Origin: Citrus sinensis | Lineage: Eukaryota > Streptophyta > Magnoliopsida > Sapindales > Rutaceae | DNA length: 64,000 bases | Direction of reading: 5' to 3' | Assembly: GCF_022201045.2 (NCBI RefSeq) | Contig: NC_068558.1 | Location: 41,683,501 to 41,747,500, forward strand | In this document: piece by piece, positions 47,820 through 58,399 of the stretch | Position numbering within the stretch: the first letter of the stretch is position 1 | How the letters are laid out: each line of letters begins with the position of its first letter | The notes under the pieces: model-generated | What the model saw: only the letters and a program-made list of their open reading frames with translations | Databases searched by the model: none | What the model was told of the DNA's origin: nothing | Translations under genes and position numbers: made by a program

Positions 47820-50659
47820 TCAAGTATCATAATTGTTATCTTCATTACGCTGCTGCTGCTGTAGTAACTGTTGGAAATTCTCACTTTGAGATCCTTGATA
47901 AGTCATCGAAGGAGAAGAATAATGCAACTGCGAAGTATACGGTGGGACTAGTTGCTATAATACATAAAAATAAACATCATATTACATTACAGAAAATATT
48001 AAAATATATGTATTTATTAATGATTTGTAAACAACAACTTACTGTGTGCCAATTATAAGGAAATGGCTGATAAATGTTGTTTCCACCGAATTGGGATTGG
48101 TACATAGGTACCTAATCAAATAATAAAATATATGTAAAATTCATATAAAAATCTTAAAACTAAAATTTAAATAATTTAATTCTTACATTATAATAGCCCA
48201 TAATGCCGCATTGGTTGAGATTTCCGTAAATAGTACTTCATTCTTGTAGCGTCTACATATGCGCAATCTTATACTTAATTACATATCCTCGAAATAAAAG
48301 AAAATTTTAAACGCATCAATTCACAAGATTTACTGTGGCTATGTTGCTCCCTTGTGTGGAGATTTCATTAGGCATATGATAAGATAATGGGGCAGTTTAT
48401 TGTAAACCCTACAAGATTATTAAAGACAATTAAACTAAGACCAAATTAATTAGAAAATAGATATTTGTTTTTAATCATACCTTATTTTTTTGTGCGGACT
48501 TGTTCTTTTGAATGGATTTCTTTCGAATCGAAAATTCTTTCCTCAGGCAAGGTGGACGGCCTTTACGACGTGTCACTACTGGATCATTTAGTGCAAGTTG
48601 AACATTGTTGCTGCCACAACTTACTTTGCCAATAACAGTTCTTCCCACACTCTCACTGTTAATTTGTTTGTTGCTGCTACAACTTGCTCCACCAGTATTA
48701 GTTTTTCCCACACTTTCACAACGAATTTGCTTGGACAGATCCTTCATTGCTTTCTCAATCTAATCCAACACCGTTTTATAGCTATTTTCATCATCAGAGG
48801 CTATGTCTGCAACCTCACTGAAAGCGTTACACATTTTTTCATATCTTTCTTGCTGGATGGTCAAATTCTGCACACCATAACAAACTTTCAGCTTACTATA
48901 ACATCTCCTCACATCTTTTCTCCACCTTGATAAAATGTATCTTTCTGGAAGTAGTTTAACTGAGTTACGTATCAGCACTGCAAGGGCATGTCTGCAAAGA
49001 ATCCCCCTAAACTGGAATTTTGAACATATACAAGTAACTTCACACTCAGCTTCTTCAAAAACAACCTCAAAGAAGCCTCTCTGACCTTGTCTAAATGATT
49101 CAATTATTTGATATATTGATCCCACAGAATCCGAGATATCACAATACATCAGAGCAATCAATTCTTCTTGAAATTCTTTAAACTTGGAAATGGTGTACAC
49201 TTCTTCAACTTGCCTCTCCATCTCATATCTTGACACGCATGGTGTCCTTTTACTGAAACACTTGGCATCTGTTTGCCATTCTAATTCAGCTTTCCTCTTC
49301 AATGCATTTTCATATTGCTTTACAAACTGTTTCAGATTTATTTTTGAGTTAACAAATCCATCGAAAAATGCATTCATACTTTCACTTCGCAGAGTTGTTG
49401 ACATTCCTGCCCAAAAATAGCCTTTTAAATAGCATGAGACCCAACGATGCCTCTCCTCGTACAAACCATTTAACCAATCATTATCCCACAAATCATATTA
49501 TGTAATCATGCAATGCCAAGCTTCCTCAAACGCATCAGAACTCAGTGAATCATATACAACAGAGAGCAGGGAAGATATAATACCTTCACGTTCTTTAAAA
49601 GCTCCTAACTTCTCAGACACCTTCTTCATTATGTGCCATAAACACCATCGGTGCCTAGTAGTAGGAAAAACGTTTTCAATTGCCTTTTACATTGCCCTGT
49701 CTTGATCTGTAATAATACCAAGGGGAGGAGAATCAGACATGCATGATAGCCACGCCTCAAATAACCACGTAAATATCTATGTATCCTCGCGTGAAATCAA
49801 TCCGCATCCCAACAAAATAGACTGTCCATGGTGATTAACTCCAACAAAGGGCGCAAATGGCATGTCATACTTGTTGGTTAGATATGTAGTGTCAAATGTG
49901 ATGACATCTTCAAAATATTTGTAAACTGCCCTACTCCACGAATCTGCCCAAAACACATTCTTTAATCGATCCTCTTCATCCAAATCAATGCTAAAAAAAA
50001 AATCCATTACATTCTGCTTGCTTTTTCTGTAAGTACTTTAAAAGTGTCATAGCATCTCCTTCCTCAAGTTGTAATCGCCTTGTTTTGTCAACAAAATTTC
50101 TACAATCTTTTTCTAAGAATGGCACATTTTCATACCCACCAGCTCCAATAACAATAGAATTGAAATTTTGGGTTATTCTAATTCCTGCACAATCATTCAT
50201 TTCAATTCGCTTTTTAGCGCTTGCACTAATTCTGCGATTGCATGGGAAATACTTAGCTTTGTCGGGACTCAATCCATGATTGTGTTGAAGATTTAAAGTT
50301 CGAAGAACCCATTTTCCATCTTCATTTAAACAACCTCCAATTTTTGCATCACAATCATTTTTCACATTCGGTTTCGGCTTCAATGCATTAGCAAATTTAC
50401 TTTCTGACTTGCCGCTACGCCCACATGCAAATGTCGCATATTTTACAATTCCATCGGTCCCCTTCTTAGTACTTCGAACCTTCACAGGAAACCTCTCTTG
50501 TTTACCATAAGCTTTGTAAAATGCAAACATTTCTTCATGATTATCAAATAACATTCCAAGAGCTGGCTCACATTTGTTCGGTTCCACAATTTCATTTACA
50601 TCGTTAGCTCTTGTTTCTTGCAACTCTTCAAATGCATGCTCATTTTCCAAATACTCCAT
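47820..50659 (-). pseudogene. FAR1/FRS-type MULE transposase, decayed
   Basis: From the start at 50659: a FAR1 zinc-finger DNA-binding domain (FACGRSGKSESK, NDCDAKIGG, LQHNHGLSPDKAKYFPC). Next is the MULE catalytic domain (FDTTYLTNKYDMPFAPFVG, then ITDQDRAM, HRWCLWHI), which contributes catalytic Asp residues. A SWIM zinc finger follows (CEVTCICSKFQFRGILCRHA), then a C-terminal tail RRKGRPPCLRKE. Four short 3' exons probably follow, down to the stop at 47820-47822 (Gln-rich LLQQQQRNEDNN). Damage: a frameshift in a T run near 50000 and in-frame stops at 49777-49779, 49687-49689, 49498-49500 and 48760-48762. Relatives with intact frames include the FHY3/FAR1 light-signalling factors, which derive from such transposases. 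The element context here indicates a transposase rather than a domesticated factor. Confidence 0.88.
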
Positions 50660-50725
50660 TTCTACAAAATAATTAACATTTGTATTAAGAAACTTATATA
50701 ACATTTTGTCCAGTAACGAAAATTC

Positions 50726-51235
50726 CTAACAATTTAAATAAATAAAATACATCCACAAATTTTTATAATTTATTCCATTATCTCCAAAAATTTAAATTAT
50801 AAAATCCTAACAACTTAAATATATAAAACACATCCGGAAATTGTTATAATTTATTCCATTATCTCCAACAATTTAAATTATAAAATCCTAACAACTTAAA
50901 AATATCAAACACATTCGGAAATTGTTATAATTTATTTCATTATTTTCAGCAATTTAAATTAAAAAAAATCCTAACATATATAAAACACATTTAGAAATTG
51001 TTATAATTTATTGTATTATTTTCAGTCATTTAAATTAAGAAAAATCCTAACATATATAAAACACATTCAAATATTGTTATAATTTATTTCATTATTTCCA
51101 ACCATTTAAATTTAAAAAATCCTAACATATATAAAACACATTAAAAAATTATTATAATCTATTCCATTATTTCCAGCTATTTAAATTAAAAAAAAATCAT
51201 AACAATTTAAATATATAAAAAATAAAAATCTACGA
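50726..51235. repeat. AT-rich minisatellite, 6-7 copies of a 75-81-bp unit
   Basis: Unit landmarks are AATCCTAACA, then ATATAAAACACATT, ATTGTTATAATTTATT, CATTATYTCCA and ATTTAAATTA. The array begins within 70 bp of the transposase start, on its upstream side. The first three units are about 81 bp; later ones lose about 6 bp. Confidence 0.92.
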
Positions 51236-52034
51236 ATTTTTGTAATTTAAATTAAATATTCTAACCATTTAAACATCTCTCACCTCTGTTTGTAGATCTA
51301 GATCTAATTTATTTCTTGTGATAACTGAGATGCAGAGACAAAATTTGTGAGATGCTGAGACGGAATTTGTGAGATGCAGAGACTGGAACTCGTTTGAATT
51401 TTGCCTTCCTGAACACAAAGAACTCTCGTACTCAAATGAGAGAAATTCACGTACTCAAATGAGAGAAATGGAGAGAGACTACAGAACTAAAAAGTAATCT
51501 TCCTTTCATTTATTTTCGTTACTTTTCTTTATTTTTTTTTATTATTTTATTCTTTAAATTCAAAAAGTAACAGACAAAGGGACAAAAGCTGCTTCATTCA
51601 CGTGCCCTTTTTTGGTTTCCATTAATCCCACATGGCAATTTTTTTCTGTCGTCCCTTTGTCTTCATTTCGTTCAAATAGCAGAACTCATAAAATAATGTA
51701 AGTCCCAATAAAATATATCTGATTGTAAATATTAATGTAATGTCTATTATAATAGTAGTTATAAATATACGTGCAATGCAGTAATTTGGTGCGTAACAAG
51801 TATTAAAAAAAATATTTACCAAATACATTTCAAAATGGAAGAATGAGACTGTTGTCTCTTGTAATATTCTTTTGTCTGTAACCCTAGGAACGCAAACGTA
51901 ACGGGGAAAAAAATAAGCACTATTATTGAAGGATACACGTGAGAAATGAAATTTAAAGGTAAAAGTTTATCAAGGAGTAAAGTGATTAAAAAAAACATAT
52001 GAAATACACACACGTCAATCTCCCTTTCAAAATA

Positions 52035-53142
52035 GGAAAATGATGTTTGCCCTGGGTCAAACCCCGAAAATAAACTAAACGGCGTCATTTTGTTTGTTTG
52101 TTTTTTCTTTTTTGCTTCTCCAAAATGCTGCCGTCTCTGATAGAATATTTCACTCACCGTAAATCACTTCCTCTTCGTATCTTCGTTTCACCTGAGACAG
52201 ATAGAAGAATTTGTTACTTTCCTTACCGAAGAATTTGTTTCACCTGGGATTCCTTACCGAAAAAATCGTTACTTTCCTTCCTTGACCGAGGTCCAGCCAT
52301 TCAGGATCCACCACGACCGACTCACAGCCACGGTCACCGTCGTTACTTTCCTTCCCTGACCGAGGTCCAGCCATTCGGGATCCACCACAACGGACTCACA
52401 ACCACAATCACCGTCAACGCTAGTAGCCAAAACTTGTTCGGGAAATTGAACTCATAAAGCGTCAAAGTTCACAGCCTGAGCATATACGATTATAAGATGT
52501 GTTTACACCAACTCACAGCCTGTGATTTTTATACACCTCTGTACAGCATATATGATGCCTCTGACACAAATAGATCCAGTCCTTTAAATTGTAGAAAGTT
52601 TCTTTGCAGGATGTAGAACTGGATTTGACTTGCATTCAGATAATACCAGTCCAGAGCATAAGCCACCACAGCTAACTTTTGATGTTCTCTCTAATATAGA
52701 TTGAGGCAATCGAATATGCCTGCTAAAACTAACAGAAAAAAGGAGAGAAAAAAAGAGAGGTGACTCCTCTTTTCACAAATAGCTTTCTTATACCAATAAA
52801 CATTAGATAAAGAAGCAGGAATGAGAAGGACCCTAACTAGAAGAAACACAAATTAATAAGCGTGTAGTGCCTTTAAACTCAGCTTTCAAGGATAAATTTC
52901 GCAGCCGAAACTCAGTTGTTGTTGGTCTTGTTCTTCATTCGCGATAGTTTTTTGGGTAAGGAAGAAACGAATAAACGAAGAAAGGAATCACGAATCCAGC
53001 CATTCGCGATAGTTAAAGATAACGCCGTTTTGGAAATGATAAGTGAAACGGCACTGTTTTGGAGAAATAAAAAAAACAAACAAATAAAACGACGTTGTTT
53101 AGTTTATTTTCAGGATTTGACCCGGGTCAAACATAAACACTC
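52035..53142. mobile_element. Non-autonomous MULE with ~105-bp terminal inverted repeats
   Basis: The left end (GGAAAATGATGTTTGCCCTG...) and inward-read right end (GAGTGTTTATGTTTGACCCG...) share GAAAATAAACTAAAC, TTTGTTTGTTTTTT and TCTCCAAAA in order over about 105 bp. The flanks TTCAAAATA (52026-52034) and TTTAAAATA (53143-53151) agree at 8 of 9. The interior has a 119-codon plus frame (52098-52457), a product of the tandem repeat below, and no known domain. Confidence 0.85.
52267..52414. repeat. 74-bp tandem duplication inside the non-autonomous MULE
   Basis: Two copies, from 52267 and 52341, each running CGTTACTTTCCTTCC, GACCGAGGTCCAGCCATTC, GGATCCACCAC and CAATCACCGTC/CGGTCACCGTC. Confidence 0.9.
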
Positions 53143-53306
53143 TTTAAAATAAAATGAAACAATTAGTCAAGGGTGCTATTGTGTATAGATTGTGATCACA
53201 GAAGAATGTGAAATGTGATAAACGCGGGATATTTATTATTCAGAACTTGGAAGGTTCGTGTGTGGACTAGGCTCGCAGTTACAATAACCACTGTCACCGT
53301 ACAATT

Positions 53307-53399
53307 ACACGTGTCACAAAACGAGTGGATAGCAAGTTCCAGAAGGTCGGAGAATCAATGAACGAGATAGGAGAGGCAAGATTCCTGGTCCCTATATAA
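53307..53399 (+). promoter_or_regulatory. Core promoter of the DeSI-like gene: G-box and TATA box
   Basis: A palindromic ACACGTGT (G-box/ABRE core) at 53307-53314 is followed by TATATAA at 53393-53399. Transcription would start about 30 bp later, giving a leader exon rich in CTTC that ends in ...TTCTCAG|GTAAGAC near 53520. The proximal promoter abuts the end of a MULE at 53142. The G-box would bind bZIP or bHLH factors; this is inference only. Confidence 0.65.
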
Positions 53400-54361
53400 G
53401 CGAGGTTCCAAATTTCGTCCCTCCCATTTTCAGCGGTTAGAGGTTTCTCTCTTCCCTAAATTGACTGAGAAAAGAAAAAAAAAAAAGGAAAAATACAACT
53501 CTTCTTCGTCTTCTTCTCAGGTAAGACTTCGTGTCTTTCTCTTCTGATTTTTCGTCTTTGGCTTTATGTGGCCTAGGTTTAAATTCGTTTTACTGTTATT
53601 TTATTTTATTTTAACTGATTCAACATTGTTTTCTTATTAGTGATGCTGTTAGGTTTGCTGTAGATTCGCCTCTTTGAAGGCGCTAAATTAATAATTTTAT
53701 GGCAGATTCTTGAAGTTGAATAAATTCTGACAATGTTTCAATTAATTTGATTGAATCGCGTGTTCCTGAGATTGAATAATTTTAATTAATGAACAAATGG
53801 TTTTTTTTTTAATTGTTGTTGCTTTTAAGTTGTTATTATTATTATTATTTTGGAAACTTTGAAGTATAATGATTTTGTTGGAGAAAGTAGATTAAAATTT
53901 TTTATTATGAAATTCAGATTTTTACAGATTTCTAAGAGTGTTTATTTTTCTAATTTTTTTTTTAATGAGAATGCATGTTTGATTCTCATTCTTACATTGC
54001 ATTTAATCCTGAATATTGTATATTTATCGCTCTCTCAGAACTTTTGTTCATGTAAAGTTGGTATAGTTTTAAAGTTAAGCAAAGTAAAGAAGGAATTAGA
54101 GGTACAGCTTGCTGAATTAGAGAGCTTTATTGGTGATCTATTTTGCTGTTGTTGTTTTACATGCTAGTAGTTAAATCTCTTTCAATTCCAGAAGAGTAAT
54201 AATTGCTTTCCCTGAACAGATTTTTTCTGTAAGATTGTCATGAATTTGTGGTATTGATCAGGTTTCATTGTGATTTGGAAGGGCATCTTGCTGGGTTTCA
54301 TTGGAAATTTTACAGTGCTTAGTATTTCACGGTGCAAAACTTTTCGTATTAGACTGCAGAT

Positions 54362-56561
54362 ATGGCTGAGGTATTTAAGTGCATTAAGTTTTTTCTTTCC
54401 ACAATCAATATCTCTCTCTACATTTATCATGCATATTTATTGATGCACTTACATTTGAATTTAAAATTGGTGGCAGGAGAGTCACAAGGTTTCCTTGCAT
54501 GTTTATGATCTAAGCCAAGGACTAGCCCGACAACTTTCTATGTCATTCCTGGGGAAGGCTATTGAGGGAATATGGTAAGTTTTAGCTTGAAAGAGTAAAA
54601 TAAAACAATATTCGAATGTTTGTGCTTGATGCCTTGTTTTGTTAAGTTAGATCTAGAAGCAGAAACCTGCTAAACCTTATTTGCTGTCACTTCTAAGATT
54701 ATTTATAGATAGCCTACATTAGTTGGTAAATAGTATGACTATTATTGTTCTGTGTAAAGTTAATGTAGCATAAATTCAAGTTGGACCTGTTGTGTAAGTT
54801 GAAGAGATAATTCTGATAACCCTACATCCAATGTCCTTCATTCTTGGGTACCAAGATAAGGATAGAAACGTGAACCTATTCACTTATGCTAATTTATGAA
54901 TAGTGTATATATATATATATATATATATAGATTATAAGGGTCATATAATGGTACAGCATGGACAGTGGTTTTTAAATATCTTTTGCAAACTCTTCCTTTG
55001 ATCAGTGGCTATGCCTGCTATTAACTGGTTCCATCCAAGAGGACTTTTGTTCTTCTTCCAATGTTCTGTCATTTTTTAACCAACAAATCTGACTCTTTGC
55101 TTTTATGCTGTCCTATATCGTGTTACTAAGTGTCGAGTTAAATACATGCTTGGTGGTTGCTGAAGTGTTTTAATTTCGCATGACAGGCACACAGGAATTG
55201 TGGTCTATGGTAATGAATATTATTTTGGGGGTGGTATACAACATGATTGTGTTGGAGCAACACCGTATGGAAAACCATTGAGGGTGGTAGAATTGGGTGA
55301 AACACATGTGCCAAAGGATGTGTTTGAAATGTATCTAGAAGAAATTAGCCCTCGTTATACTGCAGAAAAATATAGTCTGCTATCTCACAATTGCAACAAC
55401 TTTAGCAATGAGGTTGCACAATTTTTGGTGGGAAAAATGATCCCTGAGTATATTTTGAATCTTCCTAATGAAGTTATGAGCAGTCCAATGGGTGCGCTTG
55501 TATGTAAGTTTCCAATTCCAAATGACTCTAGTTTATCTCTATGTTATTCTGGTTGATAGAACATTGATTGTCAACAACAATTTTAAATTGTGTTTGTCTA
55601 CAAGTTGATGATACTGAATTTTTTTAGACATAAATTGACATCCACTGTTTTCTCATATGGACCTTGGAATGAATTGGGTGATTGAAACTAAAAATGATTG
55701 GTTGATTAAAAATTTTGGCTAATTTGTGAAGCAAGTTCCACAATTTTCCTTCACTCATACGTTCCAGTTGTGTGCTGCCTGAAATTGTTACATTGTCTAA
55801 TTGTGTCCAGTGCAGATTACTTATGGTAATGTGATAAATGTCTGGTATTGAGATCATGTCATTCTGTGGTGTCATATTACTGTCCGTTAATTAGTTTAGT
55901 GGTTGGTCCTAATTTTCTTTCGGAAGTAGGATCTGCCTTGACATCAAATGGGTATCTGTAATGCCAATTTTCTTGCAGAAGAAAGAATTTTTATTTATAT
56001 ATATATATTTTTTTTTGTGCTAAACTGTGAAAATCAATAAAGGGGAGAGAGAGGAAGCTTTTTATCATCTACAGTAAGGGAACTTATTAACATTCTGCTG
56101 CAGTGCCCATGATACAGAACCTGGAATCAACAATGAAAGCAGGTGCGGTACCTCAAGCTCCTCAGTTCAGGCCTGCTCCACTGGCTCAGTCTTCAAGATC
56201 TCTGAGTGTTGATACTGTGAACAAATCCTCTAGCAATAGTCCCAGGCCATCTGTGGAGCAAAAGAACGTCAGAGAGCCTTCAGGTACGATGAAAACTGAA
56301 GAGCAAGCCATTGGGTGTGAGGAGCCAAAGAAATTGGCCAACACAGTGCCTCCTGCAGAGGGAGTACAAAATTCAGGTGTTAATGGGGTTACAGAAGACC
56401 CCCTTGGGGATGCTCGGAAGATGGTACAAGAGGAGATTAACCGTGAATTTGCTGCAATGATGGCGACTGGGACATTGCGTGCAAGTGAGGCTGCAGCCCT
56501 TGCCATGAAGAAAGTAATGCAAAAATATGGACACATGAATGTGGCAATGACACAAAGTTAG
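54362..56561 (+). CDS. DeSI-like desumoylating isopeptidase (PPPDE thiol peptidase), 293 aa
   Basis: Coding exons 54362-54370, 54477-54574, 55187-55503 and 56104-56561 give 882 nt in frame. The leader is interrupted by a UTR intron from about 53521 to about 54359. The PPPDE domain covers about residues 7-145. It has the catalytic His37 in [11 protein letters not shown] and Cys105 in [17 protein letters not shown], plus the family text EYYFGGGIQ and YILNLPNEV. Enzymes of this fold remove SUMO or ubiquitin from substrates in the cytosol or nucleus. The C-terminal half (residues 142-293) is a Ser/Pro-rich linker with a short helical tail ([18 protein letters not shown], then [12 protein letters not shown]) seen in plant DeSI proteins. 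The first coding exon of just three codons is supported by GTATTT/CAG sites and by the need for a Met. A TA microsatellite lies in intron 2 near 54905. Confidence 0.9.
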
Positions 56562-56984
56562 AAATCAAGAACAAACTCAATATTTTAAGAAATGGCTGTT
56601 TGATTTTGTTTGTCTGAAGTGTGTATGAAGACTCTACGGTTAACTTGCTAACTGCATATAATTCTTTGTCATGCACACTGTCAGTTCTTTGGAAACTGTA
56701 TGCTAAAAACTATTCATTTATTTATGGAACTTCCTGTCATTGTCTTCTTTCTACCAATTCGCCTCAGTTTTTGATGTCTAATTACTCGTTTGGTGATGTG
56801 GATGGATCTGTAATGGATGTTAGGAATTCATTTTTATGTCTAATTGCTCTTGGACTGTGATGTGTCTGTTGTGAAAGTTTAATTCCTAACAAGCAAGCTC
56901 CAAAACCCCAATCGGAAAAATGCGGCCCCTCTTGGGAGTTGTTCGGTATGATGATGAATGGTTCTCATTATTGAAACTTTGGAT

Positions 56985-57688
56985 TAGGAGTGTTTGCGGA
57001 TCGGATTTTGTGGATTGGACATTAATTCATATCTAATCCATGATTTTATAGATTATAGATTTTTAATTCAATCTAATTCACGAATAGGTAAAATTTAATT
57101 CATATTCTGCGAATCGGATGTAGATTTAACTCAATCAATATCTAATTCACCATTTTGCGGATTGGTTTGCGCACTAGAATTTTTGAATCATGTTCTATCT
57201 ACGAACTAATTAAATATAAAAATAATTTTACTACCGATTAAATTTAAAATTAAATAAGATAAAATAAATTAATTGTTTAAATGAAGTTAGAAATACATTC
57301 AAAATTTCAAAATATAACACCAAAAAGAAAAAAAAAACTCATTTATTTAGATTAATACATGAAAATTAATTGCTAAGTAAGTTATTTTTATTTTATATTA
57401 TTGTTGAATAAGACATAATATAATGTTAATGTGACTATATTTTAACTTATATATTTATTAGTAAGTATAATACCAAATTTACAAATTTAATTTTTTTATT
57501 AAATTTTTTTTTTGGTAGATTCACAGATTTTTACGGATTCACATAAGTAAATCCATATACAATCCACTGATTGCGGATTTTTAAATTTTCAATCTAATCA
57601 AATCTATCAATCCATGGATCGAATTTTTATGAATCAAATTTCTGCAGATTAAACAGATTGAGCAGATTAGATTGGATTCACACCCCTA
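56985..57688. mobile_element. hAT-like element 3 (704 bp)
   Basis: The left end TAGGAGTGT and the inward-read right end TAGGGGTGT match at 8 of 9. The flanks CTTTGGAT (56977-56984) and CTTTGGAC (57689-57696) form an 8-bp duplication with one mismatch. GCGGATYGG/AATCC motifs are repeated near both ends. AT-rich interior, no frame; non-autonomous. Confidence 0.82.
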
Positions 57689-57696
57689 CTTTGGAC

Positions 57697-58399
57697 GTTC
57701 GAATCTTGTTAAAATAAAAAGATATATTTACCATTCCAGTTTTAAAGCTGGTGGGATGAATCTACAATGTCTTTGATATCTTCTTCACCATCTAATTCTT
57801 TTTCTTTGCAACACACTCTAATTTTGCATCGTCTCTGAAAGAATGGAAAGGACAGAGAGAGAGAGTTAAGAGTTTAATTTTATTATTTGATTTAGTATAG
57901 AATATTTTCTCTTTCCTCCTCGTTTCCTCTTCTCTTTTATTTTATTTTTTCAAACCACATTGTTGCCGGAGAATATTCCATTTATCCATTGCCTGATCAT
58001 TTGATCAGTGTTGCGGCTGTTGCCTGCCTGCTCTGTGTCTCTCAAAAGTTGCAACCTCATTTCGTTGCTAAAGAGGAGTCCGCCTTACTAAAGTTAATTG
58101 GAAAACGGAGGCAACACTGGTATTTGAATTCACAAAATAGACAATAACTACTAGAAATCAAGTCTCTGTTTATTCATGCAGCTACGACCCACAATAATGG
58201 AAGGCATGATACACTTTGCTGTAGTCGGGAACAGTATGCGCCCGTCTCTACACATGAATTAATTTGATCAACCATTGTATGTTCATCTATGGAGCTAAAT
58301 TTAAAAAAATCTGTATAAAATTATCCTTTCAATCCAGCAATATGGTACATTTGTTGCGTATTATGTTCAGTCTAATATAATGTGGTGAATAGAAACATG
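57697..58399. other. Spacer between hAT-like element 3 and the transporter gene
   Basis: No coding signal. The last part is likely the 3' UTR of the transporter gene. Confidence 0.5.

Larger units (their letters stand above)
44544..51687. mobile_element. ~7.1-kb FAR1-type Mutator-like element with two convergent genes
   Basis: The left end, starting GGAAAATGATAAACGAACTC, and the inward-read right end, starting GAGTTCTGCTATTTGAACG, converge on the shared text AAGACAAAKGGACGACAGAAA and then AAATTGCC, giving about 50 bp of inverted repeat. Inside are left subterminal tandem repeats, a plus-strand viroplasmin-domain/membrane-anchor gene (46375-46749), a minus-strand FAR1-type transposase pseudogene (47820-50659) and an AT-rich minisatellite (50726-51235). 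No clean 9-bp duplication was found at these borders. A CATAAA..TTAATGTA-like text occurs just outside both ends, so the exact borders may move by several bases. Confidence 0.75.

Noticed and set aside
47820..50659. Domesticated FHY3/FAR1 light-signalling gene
   Set aside because: Several in-frame stops, a frameshift, and flanking MULE inverted repeats point to a decayed transposon gene.
52098..52457. 119-codon plus frame as a host gene
   Set aside because: It begins in the inverted repeat of a MULE and depends on a 74-bp tandem repeat; no known domain.
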